Source: Bradyrhizobium sp. (lineage in GTDB: Bacteria > Pseudomonadota > Alphaproteobacteria > Rhizobiales > Xanthobacteraceae). From it: 64,000 nt of DNA. The stretch spans positions 62,001 through 126,000 of the forward strand of contig NZ_SSNA01000198.1 of the NCBI RefSeq assembly GCF_004799445.1, given 5' to 3'. Below the pieces are notes generated by a model, which ran no database searches, was not told the DNA's origin, and was given only the letters and a program-made list of their open reading frames with translations. Positions 43,636-52,575 of the stretch are shown in pieces. How positions within the stretch are numbered: position 1 is the stretch's first letter; every line of letters begins with the position of its first letter. The translations under genes were made by a program, and so were the position numbers.

Positions 43636-44529
43636 ATGCAGGCTCTTTTCATCGGACAGACCTATATCGACGTGACCTTCATCACCGACCACATGCCGAC
43701 CGGCGACGAGAAGCATGTCGCCTCGGCCTACGCGGTCTCGTTCGGCGGCAACGCCGTCACCGCGGCATTTTGCTGCGCCAAGCTCGGAATTGTACCGGAC
43801 CTGATCGCCACCGTTGCCAACGACTGGCTGGGACGGATGTTTCAGGACATGAGCGCGAAGTATGGAATTTCGATCCATCCGCGCAAGGTCAATTCCTCGT
43901 CGCTGTCGTTCATCATGCCGAAGGACGGCAAGCGGGCCATCGTGCGCTGCCGCGACGACGAGCATATCCATCCGTTCCCGCTGCTGAACCTCGGCGGCTG
44001 CCGCGCGCTGCATGTCGACGGTCACCAGCCGGACGCCGCGATCCACTACGCGAAACTGTGCCGCGAGGCCGGTATCCTGACCTCGCTGGACGGCGGCGGC
44101 TTGCGGACCAACACCCATGAGCTCTTGGAATTCATCGACGTCGCCATCGTCGCCGAGCGTCTGTGCGAGCAGATGGACCTGACGTCCGAAAAGATGCTGG
44201 ACTATCTCAAGAGCCGCGGCTGCCGGGTCGGTGGCGTGACCCAGGGCGAACGCGGCCTGCTCTGGTATGACGAGACCGGCACCATCCACACCCTCCCCGC
44301 GCTGCCGATTCCACGCGAACGCGTGCTCGATACCAACGGCGCCGGCGACGTGTTCCACGGCGCCTATGTCTATTCCTATCTCTCCAGTCCCGGCAAAAGC
44401 TGGCACGATCATTTCGATTTCGCGCGCGCGGCATCGACCTACAAGATTCAGCGCCTCGGCAATGAAGCCGGATTACCGACGCTTGCCGACATCGAGGCCG
44501 TCAGGAAGGAATTCGCGGTCAGCGCATAG
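43636..44529 (+). CDS. PfkB-family carbohydrate kinase
   Basis: A 297-aa ribokinase-like kinase. N-terminal FIGQTYIDVTF, glycine motif SFGGNAVTAAFCCAKLG, and the C-terminal PfkB signature DTNGAGDVFHGAYVYSY with the catalytic aspartate in GAGD. It phosphorylates a sugar or nucleoside using ATP; the substrate is not readable. Divergent from the VOC gene, with a 10-bp palindrome ATAGCGCTAT (43514-43523) in the shared region, and convergent with the reductase gene at 44683. Confidence 0.88.
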   Translation: MQALFIGQTYIDVTFITDHMPTGDEKHVASAYAVSFGGNAVTAAFCCAKLGIVPDLIATVANDWLGRMFQDMSAKYGISIHPRKVNSSSLSFIMPKDGKRAIVRCRDDEHIHPFPLLNLGGCRALHVDGHQPDAAIHYAKLCREAGILTSLDGGGLRTNTHELLEFIDVAIVAERLCEQMDLTSEKMLDYLKSRGCRVGGVTQGERGLLWYDETGTIHTLPALPIPRERVLDTNGAGDVFHGAYVYSYLSSPGKSWHDHFDFARAASTYKIQRLGNEAGLPTLADIEAVRKEFAVSA

Positions 44530-44549
44530 CGATAGCTGCATGTTCACCC

Positions 44550-44669
44550 GTCGTCCCCGCGAACGCGGGGACCCATAACCACAGGCGGGTGTGGTTGCGG
44601 GAGGTGTCGGGCTGCAGCGCTTAAACGGATTGGCCGCGGAGTATGGGTCCCTGCTTTCGCAGGGACGAC
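44550..44669. repeat. Intergenic palindrome, GTCGTCCC...GGGACGAC family (copy 2)
   Basis: Left arm CGTCGTCCCCGCGAACGCGG then GGACCCATAACCACAGGCGG; right arm GTATGGGTCCCTGCTTTCGC then AGGGACGAC. It fills the gap between the convergent kinase and reductase genes and could serve as a bidirectional terminator-like structure. Confidence 0.88.
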
Positions 44670-44682
44670 AGAAAACCAGCGC

Positions 44683-45903
44683 CTAGGCCAGCGCAGCCTT
44701 CAAATCAAAACTCAAATCCGCAGCCTGTTCCGGTTCGATCGACCGGTTCAGCCCAAGGATTTTCCGTCCGAAAACATGGTCCGCGGCGCGGTTGACCGAC
44801 TCGATGCCGACCAGTTGACCGGCTTTGTAGCAGAACGCCGAGAACGATCGCGCCTGCCGATCGCCGCGCTCCACCACGCGGTCATATCCGGTGGTGAGCC
44901 CTGCGATCTGAAGCTTGTCGTCGCCCTGATCGCTCCAGAACCACGGCATACCGTCATAGGTCCTGGCGTCGCCGGTGAGCCGCGCCGCCACGCAACGCGC
45001 GTGATCGGTGGCGTTCTGCACGGATTCCAGCCGCAGCGAGCCGCCAAAGCGCGGGCTTGCGAACAGGGCGCAGTCGCCGATCGCCGAAATATTGGGATCG
45101 GACGTCAGCAGTTGCTCGTTGACGACGATTCCGGCCGCGACCGGCAGTCCGGCTTCCGCCGCCAGTTCGACGTTGGGCAGGACACCGACACCGACCACCA
45201 CCAGGTCCGCCGGCAGATGACGGCCGTCGCTGAGGCTGACGCCGGCAACGTCAGCCCCGTTGCTCTCGATGCTGGTGGCCTGCACGCCGAGATGGATGCG
45301 GATCCCCGCCGCGGTGTGCCGCGCCTGGAAGTATTCCGAGATTTCGGCCGTGACCGCGCGCGCCATGACGCGCGTTCCCAGTTCAACCACATCCACCTCC
45401 AGCCCCTTGGCCCGCGCGGTGGCGGCGAATTCCAGGCCGATAAACCCTGCACCGATCACCACGACATGCCGGGCCGTGCCGATGCGCTGCCGCAGCGCCT
45501 CGCTTTCGTCGAGGATCCGTAAGTAGCGAACGTCGGCGAGGTTGGCGTTGGGCAGATCAAGCAGGCGATTGCGCGCGCCGGTGGCCAGCACCAGATGTCC
45601 GTAATCAAGAAACGAGCCGGAGGCGAGCAGCAACCGGCCCGCGGCGCGATCGACGAAGGCGGCGCGATCGCCGATCAGCTCGATATTCTGGTCGCGATAG
45701 AACTTATCCGGCCGGAACATCAGGCTGTCGGGGCGGCCTTCACCCTTCAGATAGGCCTTGGACAAGGGCGGCCGCTGATACGGCAAATGCGCCTCGTCGT
45801 TGATCAGGCAGATACGCTCGCCGTAGCCGTGCTGCCGCAACGACGCCGCAACCTGGAAGCCGGCGTGGCCGGCGCCGACGATCACAACTGTTCCCTGTGT
45901 CAT
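44683..45903 (-). CDS. FAD-dependent ferredoxin reductase-type oxidoreductase
   Basis: A 406-aa flavoprotein of the putidaredoxin/rubredoxin reductase group. FAD-binding GAGHAGFQVAASLRQHGY at the N-terminus, NAD-binding GAGFIGLEFAATARAKGLEV in the middle, and the second FAD motif ISAIGDCALFASPRFG. The length matches CamA/ThcD. It starts 3 bp after the P450 stop on the same strand, so the pair forms most of a class I P450 system: NADH to FAD reductase to ferredoxin to P450. The ferredoxin is not adjacent. Confidence 0.92.
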   Translation of the reverse strand: MTQGTVVIVGAGHAGFQVAASLRQHGYGERICLINDEAHLPYQRPPLSKAYLKGEGRPDSLMFRPDKFYRDQNIELIGDRAAFVDRAAGRLLLASGSFLDYGHLVLATGARNRLLDLPNANLADVRYLRILDESEALRQRIGTARHVVVIGAGFIGLEFAATARAKGLEVDVVELGTRVMARAVTAEISEYFQARHTAAGIRIHLGVQATSIESNGADVAGVSLSDGRHLPADLVVVGVGVLPNVELAAEAGLPVAAGIVVNEQLLTSDPNISAIGDCALFASPRFGGSLRLESVQNATDHARCVAARLTGDARTYDGMPWFWSDQGDDKLQIAGLTTGYDRVVERGDRQARSFSAFCYKAGQLVGIESVNRAADHVFGRKILGLNRSIEPEQAADLSFDLKAALA

Positions 45904-45906
45904 GGG

Positions 45907-47109
45907 TCAGACCGGTACGACGCGAAGCGGTATCCTGTCAAACCCGCGCAGCGTGTTGTTCAGCCGCCTCTCCGGTTCGCCCGTCAATTCAAACGACGCG
46001 ACGCGTTTTGCGAGCGCGGTCAGAATCGCCTCGGTTTCCAGCCGGGCCACCGCCTGCCCGACGCAGCCATGAATGCCCGTGCCGAAGGTCATGTGCCCGG
46101 CGGCACGGCGGGTGACGTCGAACGTATCGGGCCGGTCCCAGCGGCGTGGATCGCGGTTGGCGGCGGCGAACAGCAGCAGCACCTTCTCGCCATCGCCCAG
46201 CCTGACGCCGCCAACCTCGACGTCCCTGGTCGTGGTCCTGAAGAAGGATTGCACGGGTGCCTCAAAGCGCAACACCTCTTCGAACGCGCCACGAATCAGG
46301 TTCGGGCTTCCGCGAAGAACACTCCACTGCTCGGGATAGCGCGCCATGCAATAGAGAGCGTTGCCGAGGCCGTAGACGGTGGTATCGATCCCGGCCGACA
46401 GAAACGAGCGCACCAGCATGCCCGCTTCGTCCTCCGACAACTCGCCGGCATCGACGGCTTCGAAAATCTGCATGCCCAACCCGCCCGGCGCCAGCGCCGC
46501 GCGGCTGCATTTCGACATGATCCAGTCGCGCACCGGTCCGGCATTGGCCATCGCCAGATCGAACAGGTCATTGCGGGGACCGAACGAGTTGAACACCATG
46601 CTGCCATAGGGCAGCAGGTTCTCGCGGCCTTCCTCGGAAATCCCTACCGCATCCGGGAACACTTTCAGCGGATAGGCTTCGGCGAGATCGGCCACGCCGT
46701 CGAATTCGCGTTGCTCGACCAATCGCGCGATCAGCTTTTCCGCCTCACGCTCGAAGGTGTCCCGCAATACCTTGATCGCCGCCGGCGACAGGATGCGCGT
46801 CAGCACCGCGCGGGTGCGGGTGTGCAGCGGCGGATCGGCCTCCAGGATGATGCTCGGCGGACGCCACGGTGGCTCTTTGCGGAAATCGCTTAGACCGACG
46901 CCCGCGGACGAACAATAAGTCTGCCAGTCGGTCAGGGCACCGCGGACCTGCTCGTGCCGGGCCATCGCCCATATTCCGTACCGCTCGAGCCACACCACGG
47001 GCCCGGCCTCGCGCAGCGCCTCATGATACGGATAGGGATCGCGCAGGAAGCCGTGCGAAAACGGATCGGCGGTCGAAACCGGACGGCTCAATGTTGCTTG
47101 ATCGCTCAT
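45907..47109 (-). CDS. Cytochrome P450 paired with its reductase
   Basis: A 400-aa soluble P450. I-helix motif LSAGIDTTVYGL, ExxR in EEVLRF, haem loop FGTGIHGCVGQAVARLE with thiolate Cys349. I chose the ATG at 47109 (MSDQATLSRPV); the open frame above would add 17 residues. The acidic residue of the I helix is Asp (GIDTT), not the usual Glu, as also seen in P450cam (GGLDTV). Divergent from an enoyl-CoA hydratase gene. The substrate may be an aromatic ether or terpenoid, but that is a guess. Confidence 0.93.
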   Translation of the reverse strand: MSDQATLSRPVSTADPFSHGFLRDPYPYHEALREAGPVVWLERYGIWAMARHEQVRGALTDWQTYCSSAGVGLSDFRKEPPWRPPSIILEADPPLHTRTRAVLTRILSPAAIKVLRDTFEREAEKLIARLVEQREFDGVADLAEAYPLKVFPDAVGISEEGRENLLPYGSMVFNSFGPRNDLFDLAMANAGPVRDWIMSKCSRAALAPGGLGMQIFEAVDAGELSEDEAGMLVRSFLSAGIDTTVYGLGNALYCMARYPEQWSVLRGSPNLIRGAFEEVLRFEAPVQSFFRTTTRDVEVGGVRLGDGEKVLLLFAAANRDPRRWDRPDTFDVTRRAAGHMTFGTGIHGCVGQAVARLETEAILTALAKRVASFELTGEPERRLNNTLRGFDRIPLRVVPV

Positions 47110-47253
47110 GACGCCTGCTCCCGCTTCCGGTTGTTGCAATGCGGTTGTCCGCGCGGCCATTTGCCTTCATTTTGCAGACTTCGTCGGGGATTGTCACCTC
47201 TCGCCTTCTGCTATTTAAATGCCCGTGATGTCATCGAAACGGGGCCATTGCGG

Positions 47254-48060
47254 ATGCCGACTTCAGCACATGCTACCGCCTCTTTTGCCGACGATCCGGC
47301 CCTGCTCAGGATCGAAGGTCCGATCGCCACGATCACCCTCAACCGCCCCGCCGCGTTCAACTCCATCGATCTTTCGATCGCCAAAAAGCTCGAGCAGCTG
47401 GCCGCGGAAGTCGAGTCGTCGGATGACATAAGGGTACTGGTGATCGAGGGCGAAGGCCGCGCATTCTGCGCCGGCGGCGATCTCGGGACCATCGGCGCGG
47501 CGGCCGCGGCCGACAACATTGCGCCCGTGGTTGGCGAATTGCTGCAGCATTACCACGCCTTCATCATGACGCTGCGCCGGATGCCGAAGATCGTGCTGGC
47601 CAGCGTCCACGGCTCGGCCGCCGGCGCCGGGCTCTCGCTCGCCTTTGTCGCCGACCTCTGCATCGCCGCCGAGGACGCCCGCTTCACCCCGGCCTACGCC
47701 AAGCTCGGCGTTTCGCCCGACGGCGGCGGCACCGTCGGCGTGGTGGCCAGCGTCGGCGCGCGCCGGGCGATGCAGATCTACCTCGCCGAGGACAGCTTTT
47801 CAGCGGTGCAGGCGTTTTACTGGGGCCTCGTCGCCAAGGTCGTTCCCGCGGTCGAACTCAAGGCCGCGACCCGCGAACTGGCGCATCGGCTGGCGCAAAA
47901 CGTGCCTGCGGCGCTGGCGGCGACCAAGGCGCTGATCCATCGCGCCCACACCACACCGGTCGAGCAACAGCTCGAGGCCGAGCGCGACGCCATCATCGAC
48001 TGCATGCACACCGATGAATTCCGCGCCGCGGTGAAGAAATTCACCAGCAAGGAGAAGTAG
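47254..48060 (+). CDS. Enoyl-CoA hydratase/isomerase family protein
   Basis: A 268-aa crotonase-fold protein. ITLNRPAAFNSIDLSI at the N-terminus, the oxyanion-hole motif EGRAFCAGGDLGTIG, the second oxyanion segment HGSAAGAGLSLAFVADLCIA and FTPAYAKLGVSPDGGGT. The residue following the oxyanion region is Asp (SPDGGGT) where hydratases have Glu (PE), so the exact reaction (hydratase, isomerase or hydrolase) is open. I chose the ATG at 47254. Divergent from the P450 gene. Confidence 0.9.
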   Translation: MPTSAHATASFADDPALLRIEGPIATITLNRPAAFNSIDLSIAKKLEQLAAEVESSDDIRVLVIEGEGRAFCAGGDLGTIGAAAAADNIAPVVGELLQHYHAFIMTLRRMPKIVLASVHGSAAGAGLSLAFVADLCIAAEDARFTPAYAKLGVSPDGGGTVGVVASVGARRAMQIYLAEDSFSAVQAFYWGLVAKVVPAVELKAATRELAHRLAQNVPAALAATKALIHRAHTTPVEQQLEAERDAIIDCMHTDEFRAAVKKFTSKEK

Positions 48061-48088
48061 GTTTGGGATGTCGGCCAAAGGCTAAGCT

Positions 48089-48190
48089 GTCATCATCCGC
48101 GAAGGCGGATGATCCAGTACGCCACGGCCTTTCGATTTAGCGTCATCCGCCTCGGAATACTGGATGCCCCGCTTTCGCGGGGCATGACGA
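48089..48190. repeat. Intergenic palindrome of a third type
   Basis: GTCATCATCCGCGAAGGCGG then ATGATCCAGTA at the left, TACTGGATGCCCCGCTTTCG then CGGGGCATGACGAC at the right. It fills the gap between the convergent enoyl-CoA hydratase and TRAP permease genes. Same general build (hairpin arm, CCAGTA/TACTGG core, hairpin arm) as the other palindromes. Confidence 0.82.
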
Positions 48191-48210
48191 CTGTGCGGCG
48201 CGAACGCCGA

Positions 48211-49551
48211 TCACTGCGGGCAGATATACCCCGTCCCCGCGGGCGACTTGAAGCAGCCGACCGATTCTGGAATGACATGCGTCGGCAGCCACAGCACCAC
48301 CTTGGGGAAATAGATCGTGAAGGTGATGGTTGCCAGGAACACGACATAGATCGGCAGCGCCGCGCGTAGCGCCTTGCCGAAACTGACGCCGACGAATTTC
48401 GACGCCATCAGCAGCACGAGCCCGTAAGGCGGCGTGATCAGGCCGAACGCCAGGGTAGCGATCAGCACGACGCCCATATGGACGCCGTTGATGTCGCCGG
48501 CCTGGGTCAGGGCATTCACCAGCGGCATGAAGATGATGATGGTCGGCACCGGCTCGATGAAATCGCCGACCACGGTGAACAGCAGCACCAGCAGCAGCAT
48601 CATGTATTGCGGATCGTTGCCGGCAATCGAGGTGATCCAGTCGGCGATCACGATGGCGCCGCGCAAATAGGCCAGCATCCAGCCGAAGGCGTTGGCGGCG
48701 CCGATGGTGATCAGCGGCAGTGAAAAGATCAGCCCGGCCAGGCAGAAATCGTAAGGAATTTTCCTGATGTGCCCGCGATTGAGCGCTGGGATCACCACCG
48801 CGATGATCCAGATCACCGCGACCACGCCGGCTTCCGTCGGCGTGAACCAGCCGGTCAGAATGCCGCCGAGCAGGATCACCGGAATCATCAGCGGCAGCGC
48901 GGCATCGCCGGTCGCGAACACAATCTGGCGCAACGGCGCCCGCGGCTTGCGCATGCCGGAGGGGCCGAAAAAATAGCAATAGATCATCAAGCCGAAGCCG
49001 ATCATCAAGCCGGGCACGACTCCGGCCATGAACAGCCCGGCGATCGAAACGTTGCCGACCGCGCCATAGACCACGGCGGTGATGCTCGGCGGCACCAATG
49101 CAGCGATCGTGGAGGCGGATGCGATGATCGCGGCGATGAAAGCCGGACTGTAGCCTTCGCGCTTCATCGGCCCGCCCAGCGCGCGGCTCATGACGGCGAC
49201 GTCGGCGGTGGTCGATCCCGACATCTCCGAGAAGAACATGCTGAAGACGACAACGACCTGCGACAGCCCGCCCCTGATATGGCCGACCAGCGACAACGAC
49301 AGATTGGCGATCCGCACCACGACGTTCGCCGAACTCATAAGCTCGCCGACCAGAAGGAAAAACGGAATCGCCAGCAGCGCTTCCGAATCCACGCCGTCAA
49401 AGACTTTCTGGATGATCGCCGCCAGCGAGACGTCGGTCAAAAGCGCGCCGACAAAGACGCCGGCCATCAGCGAAAACGGCACCGGCACGCCGAGATAGCC
49501 GAAGAACAGAAAGCAGAACGACATCAGCGCCAGGATAACCGGTGCACTCAC
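48211..49551 (-). CDS. TRAP transporter large permease, DctM type
   Basis: A 446-aa inner-membrane protein with about 12 hydrophobic segments, starting PVILALMSFCFLFFGYLGV. Typical DctM motifs: FFSEMSGSTTADVAVMSRAL, GYSPAFIAAIIASASTIAAL and TPTEAGVVAVIW. It is the ion-coupled subunit that moves the carboxylated substrate. Its start overlaps the DctQ gene by 4 bp. Last gene of the TRAP operon. Confidence 0.94.
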   Translation of the reverse strand: MSAPVILALMSFCFLFFGYLGVPVPFSLMAGVFVGALLTDVSLAAIIQKVFDGVDSEALLAIPFFLLVGELMSSANVVVRIANLSLSLVGHIRGGLSQVVVVFSMFFSEMSGSTTADVAVMSRALGGPMKREGYSPAFIAAIIASASTIAALVPPSITAVVYGAVGNVSIAGLFMAGVVPGLMIGFGLMIYCYFFGPSGMRKPRAPLRQIVFATGDAALPLMIPVILLGGILTGWFTPTEAGVVAVIWIIAVVIPALNRGHIRKIPYDFCLAGLIFSLPLITIGAANAFGWMLAYLRGAIVIADWITSIAGNDPQYMMLLLVLLFTVVGDFIEPVPTIIIFMPLVNALTQAGDINGVHMGVVLIATLAFGLITPPYGLVLLMASKFVGVSFGKALRAALPIYVVFLATITFTIYFPKVVLWLPTHVIPESVGCFKSPAGTGYICPQ

Positions 49552-50129
49552 AGCCGCGCCCTCTGGATGCTGGTCTCGACCGGCGAAATCGAAACCTCCT
49601 CGTCCGGCGGCTCCGGATGATCAAACCCGTTGCGGATGCCATTGACCAATTGCTCGATGGTGAACAGCGCGATCAGCCCCCCGGCCAGCGGTATCGCCGC
49701 GTAGAGCGAGGCGATCGGCGTACCCGACGGCAGCCGGAAGCTGCCGAAGCCCCTGAGATAGTTGATATAGCCGAACCAGATCAGGCAAAACGCCACGCCG
49801 AGCACCACGATCCGGATGATGATCTCGACGATCAGCCGCGGCGTCCCGTGCAGCGCCTCCGATATCGCGGTCAGATACAGATGATCGTTGCGACGGGTGG
49901 CGACCGCGGCGCCGATGAAGATGGCATAGATGAACAAAGTGGAGGTGACCTCCTGCAGCCACAGCCAGGGATGCCCGACGGTGCGCGTGACGATGTCGAA
50001 CATCACCGACACAGAGAAGCCGAAGCACAGCAACCCGCACAGCATCATCAGAACCAGTTCAAGCCTGTCCAGCGCCCGCCACTTCAGGTGATGCTGCCGC
50101 TGCAGCACCAGTTTGTCGGCGATGGACAT
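49548..50129 (-). CDS. TRAP transporter small permease, DctQ type
   Basis: A 193-aa protein with four TM segments (about 28-50, 62-82, 100-122 and 145-168). The hallmark tryptophan-containing stretch TVGHPWLWLQEVTS follows the first TM. It partners the DctM subunit, whose gene it overlaps. About 166 bp containing a palindromic repeat separate it from the binding-protein gene upstream. Confidence 0.9.
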   Translation of the reverse strand: MSIADKLVLQRQHHLKWRALDRLELVLMMLCGLLCFGFSVSVMFDIVTRTVGHPWLWLQEVTSTLFIYAIFIGAAVATRRNDHLYLTAISEALHGTPRLIVEIIIRIVVLGVAFCLIWFGYINYLRGFGSFRLPSGTPIASLYAAIPLAGGLIALFTIEQLVNGIRNGFDHPEPPDEEVSISPVETSIQRARL

Positions 50130-50163
50130 TTTCGATTTCTCCGTCGTCCCAGATCAAACTCGC

Positions 50164-50282
50164 GTCGTCCCGGCGAACGCCGGGACCCATAACCCCCGAC
50201 GCTTATTTTGTGCAAAGCTGGCTACCAGCTCGCCCCACTTGATGAGCCGCGGCGTATGGGTCCCGGCGTTCGCCGGGACGAC
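50164..50282. repeat. Intergenic palindrome, GTCGTCCC...GGGACGAC family (copy 3, perfect arms)
   Basis: The outer 27 bp (50164-50190) and the last 27 bp (50256-50282) are perfectly complementary, and each arm contains its own hairpin CCCGGCGAACGCCGGG. It lies between the binding-protein and small-permease genes of the TRAP operon. Confidence 0.92.
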
Positions 50283-50295
50283 CCGCGGAGGCACG

Positions 50296-51309
50296 CTAGC
50301 CGCCGGCCTTGTCGATCGCCCGGATCAGGGTCTTGATCTTGTCGGCGTGCGGTCCCAATTCCTTGGCGAGCTTGTCGAGATAAGGGTCGGCGATTTTCTG
50401 AAAGCCGGTCTTGTCGACATCGGTGACGATCTTGACGCCCATTTTCTCGAGCTTGACCGCCGCCGCGCGCTCCAGTTCGAAGGCGCGCTTGGGTTCTTGC
50501 TGGCTGACGTCCCTGGCCGCCGTTTGTACCCACTGCTTCTGCTCGGCGTTGAGGTTCTGCCAGAGCTTGTCGCTGATCCACAGGATCGCATTGTTGGCTT
50601 CATGCTCGGTCATCGACAGCACCGGGGCGACTTCGTAGTGCTTGTTGATGAGGTAGACGTTGACCGCGTTCTCGCCGAAATCCATCACGCCGGTTTGCAG
50701 CGAGGTATACACGCTGCCGAACGGCATGTGCACAGTCTGCGCGCCATAGGCGGCGAACATGGTATCCTCGGTCGCGGTCGCCTGCACGCGAACCTTGTAT
50801 CCCTTGAGGTCCTCGACCTTGTGCACTTCCCTCTTGCCGTACATGTGCCGGAAGCCCTGGGTGCCGAGCCCGATGGCGTGAATGCCCTGAACCGTATCGT
50901 CGATCATGTCCCTGATCGCTTCGAAGACCTTCTGATCGCCGAGCGCCTTGACGTTGTGCGCGTCGGAGCGGAACAGGTAGTGCAGCGACATGACGCCGGC
51001 CTGCGGCGAGATCGTTGAGGTATTGGCCGAAGAGACGATCGCAAAATCGATATCGCCGGATCTGACCAGCTGCAGTATCTGGGATTCCTGGCCGAGCTGC
51101 GCGCCGGGATATTGATCGACCAGCATGGTGCCCTTGCTCAATTCCTTGAGCTTGGCGGAAAATATGTCGAAGGCGATGCTGTAGCCGGAATTGAGCTGCT
51201 GGTCGTGCGCGAAGCGATAATGTTTGACCTCTTGCGCACCGGCGCTGGCCGCGAACATGGTCATCGAAGCCGCGATCAGCAGGCCTGCGATTCTTGCTGA
51301 ATGATTCAC
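50296..51309 (-). CDS. TRAP transporter solute-binding protein, DctP type (copy 1)
   Basis: A 337-aa periplasmic protein. Signal peptide at about 1-25 (GLLIAASMTMFAASAGA then QE). DctP features: FSAKLKELSKGTMLVDQYPGAQL, and the substrate carboxylate-binding arginine in GYKVRVQATATEDTMF. Highly similar along its length to the protein encoded just upstream (51343-52344), so the two arose by tandem duplication. Probably binds a sugar acid or uronate given the neighbours. Confidence 0.92.
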   Translation of the reverse strand: MNHSARIAGLLIAASMTMFAASAGAQEVKHYRFAHDQQLNSGYSIAFDIFSAKLKELSKGTMLVDQYPGAQLGQESQILQLVRSGDIDFAIVSSANTSTISPQAGVMSLHYLFRSDAHNVKALGDQKVFEAIRDMIDDTVQGIHAIGLGTQGFRHMYGKREVHKVEDLKGYKVRVQATATEDTMFAAYGAQTVHMPFGSVYTSLQTGVMDFGENAVNVYLINKHYEVAPVLSMTEHEANNAILWISDKLWQNLNAEQKQWVQTAARDVSQQEPKRAFELERAAAVKLEKMGVKIVTDVDKTGFQKIADPYLDKLAKELGPHADKIKTLIRAIDKAGG

Positions 51310-51342
51310 CGTTTTCCCCCTCTTGATTTTGTTCCTGCGGCT

Positions 51343-52344
51343 CTAGTTGATGGCCCTGATCAGCGTCTTGATCTTTTCGGCGTGTGGGCCGAGCTCCCTG
51401 GCGAGTTTGTCGAGATAGGGATCGGCGATCGCCGTGAAGCCGGATTTATCGACGTCGGCGACAACCTTCACCCCGATCGATTTCAGCTTCTCCAGCGATT
51501 GATGCTCGAGCTCGATCGCCTTGGCGGGCTGCTTGCGGTTGACCTCGTCGGCCGCTGCCTGCACCCAGCCCTGCTGCTCCGGCGTCAGGCTGTTCCACAA
51601 TTTGTCGCTGACCCAGACCAGGCTGTTATTGGCCTCGTGTTCGGTCATCGACAATACCGGCGCCACTTCGTAGTGCTTGTTGGCGAGATAGACGTTGACG
51701 CCGTTTTCCGCGACGTCCACCACGCCGGTCTGCAGCGAGGTATAGACGCTGCCGAACGGCATGTGCACGATCTGGGCGCCATAGGCCGGGAACATGGTGT
51801 CCTCGGTCGGCGTCGCCTGCACCCGCACCTTCAGCCCCTTCATGTCGGCGACGTTCCTGATCTCGCGCTTGGCGTACATGTCGCGAAGGCCGAGCGTCGC
51901 CAGCGCGATGACATGGGCGCCCTGCACGGTTTCCGAGATCATCGCCTTGACCGCCTTCGACACATCGGGGTCCGCGATCGCCTCGACGAGGTGGTTTTCG
52001 GAGCGAAACAGGAAGTGCATCGACATCACCCCGGCCTGCGGCGACAGGGTCGCGGCATTCGCCGACGAGGAGATGCAGAATTCCACGTCTCCCGATTTCA
52101 CCAATTGCAGAACCTGCGGCTCCTGTCCGAGCTGCGCGCCCGGATATTGTTCGATCAGCATGGTGCCATTGCTGAGCGCCTTGAGTTTGTCGGCAAAAAT
52201 ATCGCCGAGGATTCCATACCCCGTCGTCTTCGGCTGGTCGTAGGCGAAGCGATAATGCTTCGCCTCCTGCGCTTGTGCGCCTGCGGTGAAAAAGACCGAT
52301 GCAGCGGCAATGGCTGCAACGATCATCCCTGTTGGGCCGCCCAT
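51343..52344 (-). CDS. TRAP transporter solute-binding protein, DctP type (copy 2)
   Basis: About 333 aa from the ATG at 52344, preceded by GGGGGGAGACAAG. Signal peptide MIVAAIAAASVFFTAGAQAQ. The arginine motif GLKVRVQATPTEDTMF is kept, as is MPFGSVYTSLQTGV. Lies 33 bp upstream of copy 1. The ligand-contact regions differ (for example ATPTEDTMFPAY versus ATATEDTMFAAY), so the copies may bind related but different acids. One membrane pair (DctQM) serves both. Confidence 0.92.
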   Translation of the reverse strand: MGGPTGMIVAAIAAASVFFTAGAQAQEAKHYRFAYDQPKTTGYGILGDIFADKLKALSNGTMLIEQYPGAQLGQEPQVLQLVKSGDVEFCISSSANAATLSPQAGVMSMHFLFRSENHLVEAIADPDVSKAVKAMISETVQGAHVIALATLGLRDMYAKREIRNVADMKGLKVRVQATPTEDTMFPAYGAQIVHMPFGSVYTSLQTGVVDVAENGVNVYLANKHYEVAPVLSMTEHEANNSLVWVSDKLWNSLTPEQQGWVQAAADEVNRKQPAKAIELEHQSLEKLKSIGVKVVADVDKSGFTAIADPYLDKLARELGPHAEKIKTLIRAIN

Positions 52345-52454
52345 CTTGTCTCCCCCCTGTTTTGATTTTCTCAATCATCCCATCGGGGTTGTTTGAATGT
52401 CAATTGAACATCGGACGCAAAGCTTGTGCGAGATAAGCCGACAGTGCCGAAAGG

Positions 52455-52570
52455 ACGTCATTGCGAGGAGCGTTCGCGACGAAGCAATCCAGCTCTCGCG
52501 GCATCATGGATTGCTTCGCGGAGCCTGTCATCGGGCGCGCATTCGCGCGACCCGTTGACTCGAAATGACG
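52455..52570. repeat. Intergenic palindrome, CGTCATTGCGAG family (copy 3, long form)
   Basis: Left end CGTCATTGCGAGGAGCGTTC, right end CTCGAAATGACG, with inner AAGCAATCCA/TGGATTGCTT arms and the same 40-bp insert as the copy at 40391. It separates the dehydratase gene from the TRAP genes. Confidence 0.9.
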
Positions 52571-52575
52571 AAAAA

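Noticed and set aside
46954..47253. N-terminal extension of the enoyl-CoA hydratase
   Set aside because: It crosses the P450 start on the opposite strand and lacks crotonase-like sequence; the ATG at 47254 fits the family start.
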